From positions 139,664,849-139,728,848 of the forward strand of contig NC_081410.1 in assembly GCF_030272615.1 (NCBI RefSeq): a stretch of DNA of 64,000 nucleotides. Reading direction: 5' to 3'. This stretch comes from Cryptomeria japonica. Lineage: Eukaryota > Streptophyta > Pinopsida > Cupressales > Cupressaceae. Below, piece by piece: positions 47,244 through 60,394 of this stretch; the first letter of the stretch is position 1, and every line of letters begins with the position of its first letter. The notes under the pieces were generated by a model, which was not told the origin of the DNA, searched no databases, and was given only the letters and a program-made list of their open reading frames with translations. The position numbers and the translations under genes are program-made.

Positions 47244-50200
47244 TAAAGATAGCAAATTTAATCCTTTACTTTAGAATAATTTGAAACTCATTCAAACTCA
47301 TCAACACAGTGAAGAGATATGAACCAAAAACCCTTGATTTTATTGATTCATATAGGATTGTGGATAACAAGCATAAAGAAACAAGTTAAAAATCATTGAA
47401 TTGGATATCAAGAAGTTTATATATAAAGAAAAACATATGCATAATTCCTGTGCAAAATTTTACTACAAGTAGGACATGAGACTGAATCACAATATTGCAC
47501 TGCAAAATTTATGAACATTGTTGCATACCATTCACCCTTGGTAAAAAATAAACATATAGGCTTCTCTAAAAACTAATTGTATTATCTATTTTGTCTCAAG
47601 GAGTTGGAAGAAGATCTTGAGGAAGAAGAATCTCTCAAGGAAGAAGAAGCTCTAGAATAAGGACTTGATTATCCTCTTATAGAAAATATGAGGATTCAAG
47701 AAGCTGCGGGCCTTTTACAATATCAAAATTTAGGTAACTGACTGATAGGAAAAAGACAAACAAATTTTGGGCTTCCTGACATAGATAGACATTCCTATAT
47801 GTTACTCTATAGGTGGTAGATGTTGGAGATGATCTAAAATCCTCCCTTTCCTTTCTCGGTCTCCCTTATTAGGTTGAAAATAGTGATAACCTTGTAGACC
47901 TATTTAATGCACAGTGACAAAGAGAAGCTTACATTCTTCTCAGAGATATGCAATTAATAAGTAGGATAAAGATCAAGATCTTTAGACAGAAGTAAAGATT
48001 GGTGATTTAACAAAGAAATACACAATCAAATATGTCCTTCATTTGAGATTGTACAATTATCTCCTCTAAGAACTTTCTCTTTCCCAAACTAGAGGATTTT
48101 TCCATTTCAAGGGTTGGGGTTTGCTTAAGCCTATTGAAACAGTAATTAAAACTTTAAAATTAGGCTCAAGCTAGAAGCGAGGTAATCAAAGGCTTATACA
48201 CAGTCATGAAACACATAGAAGGAAATATGAAGGATATAGCGAGTGCAACAAGAATATTGTGACAACCCTTATCATATAAACCCTAATTGTGATAGCAAAG
48301 AATTATAAAGAGATTCAAACAATATCTAGAGCACTGCAAAATTGAGAAAAGATGGTGTTGATATAACCAAAGAAATTTGGATCATCGGACAGTTGAATTC
48401 ATTTTCTGCAGACACACAAGTTAGGGTGATGGTGGGGGATAGCTGTTAGAATTCATATTTGAATGTTGGGGCCCCAACCATAAAATCCAAGTTAGTCAGC
48501 GACGAATGAAAACTTGACACGTAGAAAATTTATTTATTCACTATAGCCTTCAAAAGTGTCTCCTTATACCTGACTTAGAAGACGAGAGCATAGGACCCAC
48601 ACCCTTATTACGTGGCTCAGCCATCCATGTGTCCATTCTCTTATTGGTTCAAGTGTCTATCGTTGTCCCTTATGGGCCCTATCGAAGAATCAAGCTATTG
48701 AGTTTTTCAAGAACCATGGAACAATAGAATGTGTGTGCAAAAAGATTCTAAAAGTGCGATTGACCGATATGAGACTTATGAGGGGCCCATTGACACAACA
48801 ATATCGGGGATCAGAGATTGGGTGGAACAAAGCTTGATGACAATGAGAACTAATGAGTTACACTTCCATCGGGTGGGAATAAGTCGATAAAGAAAGGGTA
48901 GGGCCCCTTTAGACATGAGTAAGACTTGACGCCTAAAATAAGGTTGATCGATCGACCAGGCATTTTTGGAACTAAATCATATGAAATGCAACCCAAAATG
49001 AAAAGGGACTTCGAGACCAAAGGGGATATTCTAATTTAGTAAAATGACGGGTAACAAAGACCAGGGTTTAGGGTTTATGGGCTTTAGACCAAAAATAATG
49101 TAGCAAAAATAAACCTTATACCCATGGTGGACAAAAATTTCAGAAAGCATCCCAACACAACCTATGTACAAACAAAACATAATATATTTTTTATGTAATT
49201 TTAAACATAAGTAGATGACACATGCCTGGATGTGCTGCATATTTTTTTATATTTTTTCCAAGTAAATAATTAGTTATGAATTTTTTACTAAAACTTTTTA
49301 GAAATATAAAAACTCATATGTATGACCACCATAACTTGGTCAAAATTTTATGAAATTCATTTTTTTTTAATCCTATAGTATGTGAAGCATAAACTATGGT
49401 GCATCTTTCAGATTCAAAAAAAGTGAAACCATTTGAAAGTCGTAGATCTTTTTCAATCAGGCTGTCAATCAGGACTTTAGTCATAATGCATGTAGAAAAA
49501 CAATAATAATTATTTATTAAACTCAAAGTAAGGCATAATTGATATTGGTGGAAAGTTGATAGTTTCCCTAATAAACCCTAGGTGAAGTCTAAAAATCTAA
49601 GGAAAATTATTAAACACACTTTTGTTGTTGAATTTCTAGGTTTGGCACATCCAAGCCAAATCCAAAAGCAATCTCGAGGGAAATCCCAAGGCTACAAATT
49701 TTTATCAAAAAATGGATATCCGTCAGTAGTAGATATTTGTTACTTTTGTATGTTTATTAATTATTTATATTTTATTTAATATATATATATTGCTAATACA
49801 TGTACTATGATATAATTAATGATATTAATATATTAAAAATATTATATATACTCTTGATATAATATTTTATATTAAATAAATATTTCCCTCTATCCCTCTT
49901 ATACTCTCCCTCTTGGATACTCTCTCCCTCTATCTATAAATCTACCTTTACCGCTATCCCTCCCACCTTACACCTATTTGTACCCAACCCTCCTCATCTC
50001 TCTATATACCTATATAGTACCTCTATCTTGATCTCCCTCCCTTCCAACCTCCCTACTCTCCTACTATCCTATTGGATCCCTCTCTCTTTCTCTCTACCTC
50101 TCTTCCCTTCCTTCTATAATTAGATATTTACCCCCCTAATGCCCTATTCAACCTACATCTTTCTCCCCTTCAATTTGTACTTTTCTCTCTCCCCTCACCT

Positions 50201-50354
50201 ATGACCTCTATATACATACCTCTTCCTATATGAAACTACCCTCCCACTCTCCCTCTCGGTCTCTCTCTTTGTCTCTCCTTATATCTATCTCTAACCACCT
50301 CTCCCCATCCCCTTCAAACAACAAGTCAATCCCTACTCTCTCTCTCCCCCTAGG

Positions 50355-50357
<3 letters not shown>
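47244..50357. other. Unassigned region
   Basis: No supported gene. 47590-47700 contains a short Glu-rich reading (EEDLEEEESLKEEEALE) that is too short to call. 48450-49020 has ordinary composition and a GTTGGGGCCCCAAC palindrome at about 48463. 49100-49870 is AT-rich, and from 49880 the DNA becomes strongly pyrimidine-rich (ctccctctctatc). It could include decayed LTRs, but no paired ends were found. Confidence 0.5.
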
Positions 50358-50404
<47 letters not shown>

Positions 50405-50624
50405 CATAGATGTGTATTGAAGATCCCCTCATGCACTCTCTACCTATATCTCACTTTATCCCTCCCAAATTACCTACATCTCTCTCTCACCTTCCCTCTT
50501 TACTTATCTCTCCCCCCTCACTCGAGACCTCTATACATAAATCTTCCTATAGATCTCTCCCCACCTACTCTCCCTCTCACCTTATGTATATCTCTAACCA
50601 CCTATCCTCATACCCTTTAGTTGA

Positions 50625-50680
<56 letters not shown>

Positions 50681-50733
50681 TCCCACCCTATTTAGATAAC
50701 TCTTTGTTACTCCTCTCTCTCTCTCTCTCTCTC
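50358..50733. repeat. Cluster of (CT)n microsatellites
   Basis: Pure CT runs at 50358-50402, 50627-50678 and 50715-50733, inside a pyrimidine-rich kilobase (49880-50800). Phrases such as ATAACTCTTTGTTACT recur (50695 and 50753), showing local tandem duplication. Ser/Leu-rich ORFs across it are artefacts. Confidence 0.92.
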
Positions 50734-51149
50734 CCCTACCCACCCTACTTAGATAACTCTTTGTTACTCATCTCTCCCTCCTTCATTACTTTGGGTATGA
50801 GTGCCTAGGTCTCAATCACCCCTTCTAGTTTTTCTTGATTCTCATTTCTTACTAACCTTCTCCTAGTTTCACTTGATCTTTATGGGCTTTTACATTTGCA
50901 TCCACCATAGACGATGAAGAAACGAGGGAGCATTTTATACTTTGTACTTCTCTCTTAGGTCTTAGTCACCCTTTGTATTTTGTGTTGATTTTTATTTCTT
51001 TCTCACCTTCTCTTAGTCTCAACCTCCAACATTTATTTCACAGTTCATAAATAAGAAAAATGATGATATGGTGCTGCAAGGCTCAAGTGAGCAAGAGTGG
51101 TAGATCTAGCTTTGTATTAGGATAAACAATAAAGTGAATTTTGTTGAAG
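50734..51149. other. Unassigned sequence
   Basis: No gene recognised. 50760-51020 contains two loose copies of a phrase like 'tctcttaggtctcaatcacccttt...ttgattctcatttcttactaaccttctc', suggesting another old tandem duplication. Confidence 0.45.
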
Positions 51150-51680
51150 GTTTTAGCACCCCAAATTTGTAAGTGCCCATGATGTAAAAAATCAATTGTA
51201 GCCCTTAGAAGTGCACTTGCAAATCTTCTCAAGTGGCCTAGTTTGATGTTGAATATCTTGAAATCCTATGAGTGTCATGAAAAACCAATTGTTATCCAGA
51301 ATTGCCAATATGTTGATGTATGCCCATGTTCATTTTTAGGGCCCCAACATTTTGTTTGACATTTTTACCAAGTCCAAAACAAATGCAATTTATTAGGATT
51401 TGTTGACTGCATTGTGCTTGACTTCTCAAAAAACCAACTTTGAGAGTTAATATTTTGGGACCAGGTAACCATCATGTCAAATGGATTAGCTATTGTGATT
51501 CTCCCCATATTCATGTACTCTTGTGCACATTTGCAGAGCCTCAAGATTCAGTTTGATATTTTTTTAAGCCATTTTTTAATGGAATTTATACAAATTTGTT
51601 GAATGTGTTTCCAAAAAGTTTTGGAGAGGCAAACATGGATAATTAATATATCACACATGAAACCCAACATGCACCAGGCA
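51150..51680 (+). repeat. Dispersed repeat, copy 1
   Basis: About 530 bases that match 59196-59720 at a level easily seen by eye (for example TTAGGGCCCCAACATTT, TTTCCAAAAAGTTTTGGAGA, CCCCATATTCATGTACTCTT). A third, more divergent copy lies at 60395-60790. No ORF spans it. Confidence 0.85.
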
Positions 51681-51769
51681 TTTTGGAGTCGTAAGGGCCT
51701 AAAAACAAATTGGCGGTTGTAAAGCCGAATACCACAACCTTGACTCTCATCCTCTCAACCCGCAGTGAA

Positions 51770-52330
51770 ATGACAGCTTTAGAACAGATGAAAACATACG
51801 TAGTGCATGCTCTGTAGATATGTATATGAAATAGGAATATTTAGACTAGGCATTTGAACTGTTTGTTAAAATGCCTCAAAGAAATGTGTCTTTGAACACA
51901 TATATGTAAAATGTGGACACATAAATAAGACGTATGAATTGGCTGTCAAAATGTAACTAAAGATGTGATGAATGATGCACCTGCAAAATTCTTAACGTCA
52001 TTGATTGATTCTTATAGAAGTATTTCATGGAGCAGATCATACAGTGGATATGAAGATGTGGATAAAGATTCACACTAACTGTTTGACATAATACCTTAAA
52101 GGAAAAGGTGATAGTCTTTTTGCATGGTGGGCATAAATACAAAATGTTGAATCACAGGGCATGCCACAGGGGGCTTCAAAGGATTGTTGTCTTAGAGAAT
52201 TGTAGATACATGGTATACTCTATTGTATATATATGAAAATGTTCTATTGAGAAGGCATTAGAAACCTTGAAACAAATGAATTTGGTGAGCCCATAAGATG
52301 GATTTTGCAATGAAGATCTTAGAGTCTTTG
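51770..52330 (+). pseudogene. Degraded PPR (pentatricopeptide repeat) gene fragment
   Basis: Across several frames and stops the sequence reads like plant PLS/DYW-type PPR repeats: CSVDMYMK-stop-EYLD-stop-AFELF, VKMPQRNV near 51810-51895; GHINKTYELAVKM near 51915; and SIEKALETLKQMNLVSP near 52240-52290. These match the repeat phrases [AS]LVDMYxKCG, A.xLFDxMPxRNV and EALxxFxxMxLxGV. No intact repeat remains, so this is a relic, possibly carried or left by retroposition. PPR proteins bind organellar RNA. It is the only hint of a host-type gene in the window. Confidence 0.5.
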
Positions 52331-53634
52331 AATGAACGAAGCACCTACATGGGAGGAGGTGAAAATTAAATGGAGATATTACATGGGGTAGAGTGTTTTA
52401 CATGTGAAGAAGAATAAAGCACAATGAATTGAAAGTTTCTCATGGGAAAGGCAAGAGGAAGTAAAAAATAAAATGAATTATTTTAGTTGCATTGATAGTG
52501 ATTAGTTTGGGTAGTTGAGTAATTTTGTGGGTGGTTAAACCATTTTTCTATTTTGAAACTGGAATGTGAATAGCTTAAAGCTATTGTTGCTCCCATATTT
52601 TTCATAAAAGGGAAACCAAAGGTTGTTTGTATGGGTTCTGGACTACAGGATTAGGGGAAAATTGAATAGGTTGTTGTTCTAATCAGGGAGAATTGGAATG
52701 TATTTTATGAAGGAATAAATGTATAAATTTGTGTTGTAGTTTCAATTATTTCATGATTATTAAATGAAAATGTTTCAGAATTGTCTTCAATTTGTGTTTT
52801 ATAATTTAATATAGATCATTGATATCAAGTAAATTGCCGATTTATCATTGCAATTTCCTTGTGATTGTGCAAGTTTGTATATGGGTTCCTTTCAAGGAAA
52901 GGATTATATTATATGTGCAAGTTGTAGTGAATTGGAGGATGCAGTATGGATTAAAAAGTATAATTATGTACCAGCATAAGGGGCTACAATAATGTTAAGT
53001 ATTGATGCTAAGATGCCCACTAATTAGAGGTGATTTTCAGCATAAGTGTGCATTCAAACCTAATGTTTGACTCCATACCCAATTGATCAAGTACTAATCT
53101 ATGAGACTCCCAAATCTGGTTCAAACAAATTTAATGATATAGTTTCTTTCTATTTTTGTTGTTTCTTTTGTTTCCTTTGTTTCTTGTTTTAGTTAGTTTA
53201 GGTCCTAACATCTTCTTAGAGTTTAAAGAGTACAAAGGTTGAATTGGGAAGAGTTATGTTTACATGCCTTCATGTGTTAAGGTGAAGATGTTTTTATTTA
53301 TTCTTAGATTGATTTCAATAGAATGGGATTATGCTTGAGCCTGCTAGATTATGAGATATCCGTCATTCATATGTATGAGAATCATCCACACCTATAGGTC
53401 TAAAATTCAGTGTTTGTCATATGTTTATCATCCATTCAGGGCTACATATAGGAACACCCTTTTGATTCTTGTGGAGCTCGAAGTGCAAAAGGTCTTTAAG
53501 GCCTTGTTAATTGACTTTTATTGTCCTCAGACTGTTGATAGTGCAAATCCAATATCCTAAACTTCTAATAGCAAGGTTTGGGTATTGTGTGTTCCTCTTA
53601 GGGTTGAGGGTTGCAAGAAAAAACACCGACATGT
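52331..53634. other. Unassigned sequence upstream of a gypsy-type PBS
   Basis: No gene supported; the ORF at 53351-53560 shows no family features. If the PBS at 53635 is real, the last part of this interval, ending CACCGACA at 53631, should be a 5' LTR, but it does not match the LTR that begins at 63273. Confidence 0.45.
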
Positions 53635-53653
53635 TGGCAACTCTGCTAGGGAG
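53635..53653 (+). other. Putative gypsy-type primer binding site
   Basis: TGGCAACTCTGCTAGGGAG resembles the TGGCGACTCTGCTGGGGA-type PBS found in many plant Ty3/gypsy elements. It sits three bases after ...ACCGACA, a possible LTR end. The Gly/Asn changes relative to the standard are transitions. Confidence 0.6.
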
Positions 53654-54479
53654 ATAAGTGCTTATTCATGAGAAAAGAGTCGAGGAGTTGAAGGATTAGA
53701 GTATTTGCTTTAGATTTCTTGAAGTTTGTAGACCTAGAAGATGATTTTTTGCATCAATTATAAAAGATTGAAGAAAAGATGCTATTGTAGGAGAAGACCT
53801 AGAAATAGAAAATAATTCATTCCTCTTTAGAGGTGGTGACTCTATTCGTAGAACTTGATAAAGATGCAAGACATTCTAGATTTGTGACACTTCTAGTCAT
53901 ACAAAACAGTTAGAAACTATTGCAAATTCTCAAAGAAGGTATGCATCACAATTCCTTTTTACCCTCTACAACCTCTACAACATATGATGTCAGGGAAGAA
54001 TAGCAACAACGATAGAAGAGGTTATCTTGTCATGAAATTTACTTGCCACTTAATTTTAGAAACATTTATGGTTATCCATGTTGTGTACTAACACAACATG
54101 CTCCATTTCTATTGTAAAATGGGGACCCACTTAAAAATTTGTGAAGTGAAGCCTAAAGACTTGAGAAGTGGATAAACGACTAACTAAAATTATCACGGGT
54201 AGTGGGAAGAAATAGAGTTCATTTCAATAAGACTTGCGAGAGTTGACATTTTCTCAATTAAAAAATGGCCCGAGCCTCGCAAAAAAAAACCCATGGTTGA
54301 GCGAACGTGGGACTACAAAATAAGTTCAAGTGGTAAAGGAAAGAATTTTTCCACGAGCCCGCAGTCCAGAAAAGTTCAAGATTCCATGTGCGCAAAAAGG
54401 GGACAATTGTGGAAGCAGTGGGAAGCAGAAGGTTTGAGCGAAAGTAATGTGGTAAAGAGAAGAAAGTCATAATAAGCTT

Positions 54480-56240
54480 TGCAGGGTTTCCTATTGCTGC
54501 AAAAGCTCATGAACTAGTAAAACAATGCATCCAACATTATGACGCTCGATTTCGACAAGGGGTTTATAACCACAGTGTATGTCGATTTGACACCAGGAGG
54601 GTTTAAAGAGCTGTTGGGGATACCTGTACCTACGTTGGTCATATCCAGGACAATGGCTCAAGCAGAAGAAGAATTTAATAATGCAAATCCTACTTGTGAA
54701 AGAACTATAAGAGAAGAGTGGTATGTTAATAAACAAGGGAAAATATTGTTTAAGTTGCCCACCCTAATGTTGAGACGAGAAATGCACCCAGAGGTATCGG
54801 TCGCTATAACCTTTCTAAGCAGAATGTAGGATTAGAAATAAGTGAGTAGTTTCATGAATGGATGTTCATATATATACAAAGTATCAAGAACAATTTGGGG
54901 ACCTTTGATTGGGCCTAGTTCATTAGTGACTCAATATATCACTATATTGATGAAACCTTGGGGAATTTATTTATGTTTTCTTACATAGTTTATGCATGAG
55001 CTATCAAAGCAAACATTCAGGGTTTGAACACTCCAAGCATTTTAGGGATGGAACCTAGTATGAATTTGGTTTATGATTATAATCCATAGTTACAGAGAGA
55101 GTAGTCCATGTTTCATTATAAGGAGGTGAATGGTTATTTCATAATGAAATTTGCAAGGGAATTGGAAGGAAGAGTTGGAGAAAGAGTACCAGAAGAGGTG
55201 CGAGATGTGATTAAATACTCCAAAGGATTCTTAGGTTACCCTTTCAAGTTGCTAAGATATCCTTCTACATGGGCTTGGTTGACATAATTCTATAGGCAAA
55301 TGTTGGAATTCCATGATAATTATTTGAACTCCCATAGAAAGGGTTAAAGTTTCTCGTAAAAATGGGTGATTTCCTATGTGGAGCACAAGAAGGGTAGAAG
55401 ATGACCTATTGACAAGGCATTTGTCTTATTTTTAGTATAAAAGGACAAATTATGACTCTTTAGGGAAATGAAAGCATATATTGCTAAGAAGGTAAAACAT
55501 GTTCCTAATATAGAGGACTACTGGATAGATTGTAAAGATGAGGAGTTCAGAAAGAAGAAATATTAGAGGTTAAAATTGAGTCAATTGCGGCCGCTAGGAC
55601 CAGATAAGACTAGGATAGAAGTGCCTCCTAAAGTACTTGAGGATGATGAAGAAGTCTTAAGGCCGGATTATATATCTGATAAGATAGACGAGAGGCATGT
55701 CCCAGAGCCATTGCCTAATGAACTAGAGATAATATACATGGAACAAATAAACCAGCCCATTTTAATGGCAACAAAGAGGTGGTTGGAAGAATACAAGGCT
55801 GACTTGGTGAAGCAAGGACACATGATTACCTCAAAGACAAAGAGGAAGAGAAAGGATACTGAAGATAATGTTGATTTCTTATCGCACAAAATAAGTATTG
55901 ACAAGATCGGGATAATAGAGCCTAGTACCTTGATGGAAGAAGAGATAAATTAGGATGGCATTGATCCCACCAAGTATAATAGTCCTTAGATTTTAAAAGA
56001 CATCAAGCAGTTGCAAGCCATAGTAGGAGAGTATGATGAAAGGGTCACTCAAGGAGAAAAAAATATTGAACCTTTGCAAAGTGCATGTTGATTCCAAGAA
56101 CATAATTTGTCCACGATGATTGATTGTGAAAGTGAATAAGTAGCGCAAGTGTTAGCTAACTTCGAGAAGTATCTATTGAAAAAGAAAGGCACCAATGAAT
56201 TTGGTACTAAAGAAATTAGTGGTGACCAAGTCCAAGTTTA
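54480..56240 (+). pseudogene. Degraded ORF of unknown family
   Basis: GFPIAAKAHELVKQCIQHYD (about 54487-54546) shifts frame into MTLDFDKGFITTVYVDLTPG and GFKELLGIPVPTLVISRTMA. The readable 54539-54829 piece is followed by EVNGYFIMKFARELEGRVGE and RDVIKYSKGFLGYPFKLLRY with stops, and the tail 55576-55953 (PPKVLEDDEEVLRPDYISDK; MATKRWLEEYKADLVKQGHM) ends near 56240 (LANFEKYLLKKKGTNEFGTK). It is about 580 codons with at least eight stops. The 'GGFKELLGIP' phrase recalls PMD-like domains. I cannot name the family, but the composition is clearly coding. Position after a PBS and before a gag fragment suggests that a retroelement carried it. Confidence 0.6.
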
Positions 56241-56940
56241 AATAGTCCAACTGGCAGTTTTGTCTTTTTCTGTAACACTACTATAAAAGAAAATGAACCT
56301 CTTATTTTTCATAATGTTCGAGAGTTGTAGACTTGAAAGAGATTTGGTTATTCTGAGTCTCTGTTCTTGATTCTCTTACAATTGTAGTTATCTTAGTGGT
56401 GTTCTCTCTTTGCAAATGTTTTTTATGATGAAGCTTCAGAGTCAATTAATGGTGAAAATCAGACTGTAACACATTGCTTTTTGGTGAAGAAATATATGAC
56501 TCTACATATCTTTTCTAGTGTGTTGTATCACTTTCTTTGTTGAAATTGCAATATTCTATTAAATATTACAAAATATTATGAATGGTTGAGAAAAGTTTCT
56601 TATTATTTATTAAAATTGTTCTTTATCATTTCAATCATTTTAGAAGGACATTTAACTATGAAACTCACTGTAGATAGGAATTTATTTTAGTCCATGTTTG
56701 TTTTCCTTTTTATTTTGTTCATTCAAGGAGAAATAAGTCAAGAAAATACTCCAGAGTTAAAATCTTTGTAAATTCTAGAGAAACTAGTTGGAATCCCCTC
56801 ATTAAATAGTTGATGTATGCTTACTGAGTAAATACCATAGGGTCATAAAATGACATTCCGAGCCTTGGGGTTAATGTTTCATTAATCTTTCAAGTAAGGA
56901 AACCTTTCTTTTGAGGATTTTTTTTAAAGTTGAGGTGAAC
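56241..56940. other. Unassigned spacer
   Basis: AT-rich, no ORF or repeat recognised. Confidence 0.45.
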
Positions 56941-57640
56941 TCGAAACTCACATCAACAATCCACGCCCTATCCCTTTGAATGCCAAGAGTTGTTTGCTTA
57001 TGTATGGTTGGAGTAGATCAGAATTAGCTTGTAGCCATCTACAAGAAGTTATTGATTTAATGGCTGACTATAATGTTTGTGAAGAGGATGTTGTTATAAA
57101 TCTTTTTGTGAGATCATTGGAAAAGGATGCAAGAGATTGGTTTTCATGCTTTCCTATGCATTGCATAACTTCATGGGATCAACTAGCAAATAATTTTATG
57201 CATCAGTTTGATAAAGAAAGTGGTAAGCATTTTCATGCTTAAGAAAGGAATTAGGAATGTATTATGAAATCAGAATTCTATGTACCCACTTTGGATACAT
57301 TTTTTTGGTATAAGGAGGCATGAAGGTGAATTTGTATTTTCTTTGTCTAAAAGAACATTAGATATTTATATGCAAATACCTTTAAATTTAAGGCCTACTG
57401 AATTTGTGCATGTTGAGTTGTTTATAAAGATATATAAACCTAATACAGTCTATTGGCCTCAGTCTTCAAAGCCTACTACTCTTGATCGTGTATGTGAATT
57501 GATTGCTATCATAGAAAGGATCAAGTATGAACATGCCAACAATACAAAATCCCATAGTGCTAAAAATGGTAATATCATTGATGGATGTGAGAAGAACAAT
57601 GATATAATGTAAACCATAGATGAACCATGTGTAGATGAAG
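56941..57640 (+). pseudogene. gag: Ty3/gypsy gag fragment
   Basis: CEEDVVINLFVRSLEKDARD, WFSCFPMHCITSWDQLANNF and MHQFDK (57080-57225) form the core of a plant gypsy gag. After a TAA at 57240 and a frameshift the next frame gives RRHEGEFVFSLSKRTLDIYM, QIPLNLRPTEFVHVELFIKI and YWPQSSKPTTLDRVCELIAI (57310-57520), the downstream gag half, typical of Athila/Tat-like gags. No zinc finger, protease or RT follows within the next 6 kb. Confidence 0.82.
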
Positions 57641-57689
57641 ATAATCTATAGAAGGACAACTCATCCCTTTGGAGGAAGATTGTAGTATT

Positions 57690-59146
57690 AAAAACATTTT
57701 TGATAATGTGATACATAAGGGATGCCTTTACCTTGCCGATGAAGGAGATGAATGCATCAATAATGAAGTAAGTGAAGAGGTATGTATGTTTGAAAATGAG
57801 TTTTAGATTTGTTCAATTCCCTTGTATGATGAGAAGACAAAATAAAATCGAATGATATATTGTCAAGGTGTGTCTCAATGTGGCTTTCACGTAGCAAATC
57901 CATTGTATGTTGAGGAAGATTTTTTTCAAATGAAGGGGATGTTGCATTAGTTTGTAATGTAAATGACCATGCTCATGAAATGAATGTGTATAATTTGTCA
58001 TGTTTTGGTGATTTCGATTCTTATTGTGATGTTGATGAAATAAAAGAATACATAAGTAATGAGGTGAATGAAGATGTATGTCCACTACATAGTGAATAAA
58101 TTTTAAATTCGCTAACCATTGAATATCAGAGATATATGCATGGGAATGATTCTAGAATTTCATGTCCAACATACATTTATTTTGATAGTGATGGTTCTTT
58201 GTGTGATAATAATTATGTATTCTATGATTAGTATGAAAGGGTGTATGTTGATGATAAAATGGGGTTAGTTGGTAGTTGTGAAACCTATTACAACAATATT
58301 CCAAGTCAAAAGGTTCTAAATGCAGATGTATATGCACTCTCTAATTTGTATGAGCCTTGCTTTGAAATTTTTTGTTTAGGCATGGATGCAAATTTGAATA
58401 ACGAATTAGATTATGATTTTAAGTTAGAAATGAATACTTCTTTTTCATGAGATGTCAATGGTTCAAATATCTCAAGTCTAAAAATTGTTGGCTATGATGA
58501 TGGATTTTTAAATTCACAACTATGTGAGCAAGCTACATGTGATGTTGAAAGTGGCATTATTATTTTTGGATCTGATGATTCTTTTGAATGTGCTAATGTT
58601 GATGACATTAGATATCCAATGCAATATGATTTTTCTTCCTTTCCTATGCTTTCAAAGGCCCACTATTTGATAAATGATATTGAGTATGATGAAATAAAGT
58701 GTTATATTAAATGTGGGTCTAATTTGTTGAGTAGTTGTGACATTTGCTCATCATATAATGATAAAATTTATCAACATGTGCCCAATTCAAAAGTGTAGCA
58801 TGCTATTAGCAATGATGAGAGGGGAACAATTAGTATTGTGAGGAAGAATGTGAGTCATAGTGTTTTTTATCAAACTTATTTGAATGATGTGATTAGATGT
58901 GGGATGGTGCAATGTGATGAAAATAAGGTGTATGATAGAGGCAAGCACATATTTCTCTTTTTGGTGGCCTTGGGCCATCAACTATGGCTTTATTTTTTTG
59001 AACCATATCATTTCTTGTGGGAATTACCAATGCATGGACAATTCCTGAAACTTGAAAAATCTTTTCCGTGCACAATAGTTAGGTTATTTTTAGTTTTGGT
59101 TTCATTTTGGGTGTTAATTTTTGGTCTACTTCCACTAGAGACCTGA
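57690..59146 (+). pseudogene. Acidic, Asp/Asn/Tyr-rich ORF after gag
   Basis: In three frame-linked pieces: HKGCLYLADEGDECINNEVS, then HEMNVYNLSCFGDFDSYCDV, then the long frame-2 stretch 58241-59146 (NNIPSQKVLNADVYALSNLY; IFCLGMDANLNNELDYDFKL) with stops at 58448 and 58796. Composition is coding-like but acidic and repetitive, full of 'YDD', 'CDV' and 'DDI' motifs. The end (59000-59146) becomes hydrophobic and may be non-coding. I know no family for it. It may be a gag C-terminal extension or a separate accessory ORF. Confidence 0.45.
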
Positions 59147-59195
59147 ATTCTTTCTATGCCCACAAGGGGCATGCATCCCTAGTTAGAGCCACTAT

Positions 59196-59720
59196 TAGCA
59201 CCCCAATTTTTTGCAAAATTTGTAAGTGTCCATGATGTGAAAAATCAATTGCAACCCATAGAAGTGCACCTGTAAATCTTCTCAAGCAGCCTAGTTTGAT
59301 GTCAAAAATCTTGAAATCTTGTGACTATCATGAAAAACCAATTGTTGTCCATAATTTCCAATTAGTTAATGTACTCCCATGTCCATTTTTAGGGCCCCAA
59401 CATTTCGTTTGACATTTTTACCCAGTCCAAACCAAATGCAATTTATTAGAATCTGCTAACTGCATTGCACCTGACTTGTTAGAGAGCCAAATTTGAGAGT
59501 TCATGTTTTGGGACCAAGAGACCACCATGTCAAATGGATTATCTCTCGTCATTATCCCCATATTCATGTACTCTTATACACATTTGTTGAGCCTTAAGCT
59601 TTAGTTTGATATTTTTTTTGAAGCCAGAACTGAATGGAATTTATATAGTACTGTTGATTGTGTTTCCAAAAAGTTTTGGAGAGGCCAACTTGGATGATTA
59701 ATATCTCACACAAAAGGTGG
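59196..59720 (+). repeat. Dispersed repeat, copy 2
   Basis: Matches 51150-51680 along its length (AATCAATTG...AGAAGTGCAC; GGGCCCCAACATTTCGTTTG; AAGTTTTGGAGAGGC). It also starts with the same AGCACCCCAA phrase as copy 1 (51145), so these may be the conserved ends of one repeat family. Confidence 0.85.
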
Positions 59721-60394
59721 AATCAATAAAATTCATTTGGTGCACCTACTCAATGTACCTTAATGAATGAATCTATTCAGTGGTGGCCTCCCAAAGCAAG
59801 GTTTGATATTTTTTCAAGGCATGTGTTTTATAGGGTTCAAGTGATTTCTAACAAGTGCATTTTTAGAAATGACTAAGTGGGAAACTTTGATGATTAAATT
59901 TTTGCAAACTTGAGCATGTCATGCATAACTATTTAAGGGTCTAATTCATATGTCATCAATGAGTGTGTTTGTGCATTCTTGAGGTTCCAGGTGGATGTTT
60001 GGTCAACTTTTTAATGTTATTCTAGAGGCTATAGGTCTAGTTTTGGGTATTTTTAGAAGTATCTATTGGGACCTCCAAAATTTAATAAATTTTTGAGGGC
60101 CTATGTTGAGAAAATTTTCTTGTGACACTCAAAAACACCCCTACAATTTCAGTCCAAGTGGCCCACTTTGAGGGTATATAAATTCACACCCCTTTATTAT
60201 CAGGAGAAACCACTTGGGGATATTGTTAATCTCTTATCAAAGATATCTCATGTCCATTTGAAACTTCCCAAGGTCAAATTTGATAATTTTTTTAAGTCCT
60301 TGTGTTGAGGTCCTGAGGTAGGTTTGTTGTTTGCACACTGTCAAACCTTTCAAAGTAGCCATTTTCAAAGAGTTGCATTTTCTTTCCAGTTGAG

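Noticed and set aside
47590-47700. Glu-rich reading that could be a host exon
   Set aside because: About 35 codons only, no splice-site or homology support, and GAA-rich simple sequence gives such readings readily.
48463-48476. Perfect palindrome GTTGGGGCCCCAAC
   Set aside because: Short palindromes of this size are expected by chance in 64 kb, and nothing around it suggests a site.
50226-50808. Arg/Glu and Ser/Leu repeat ORFs
   Set aside because: They come from the (CT)n/(GA)n tracts on either strand.
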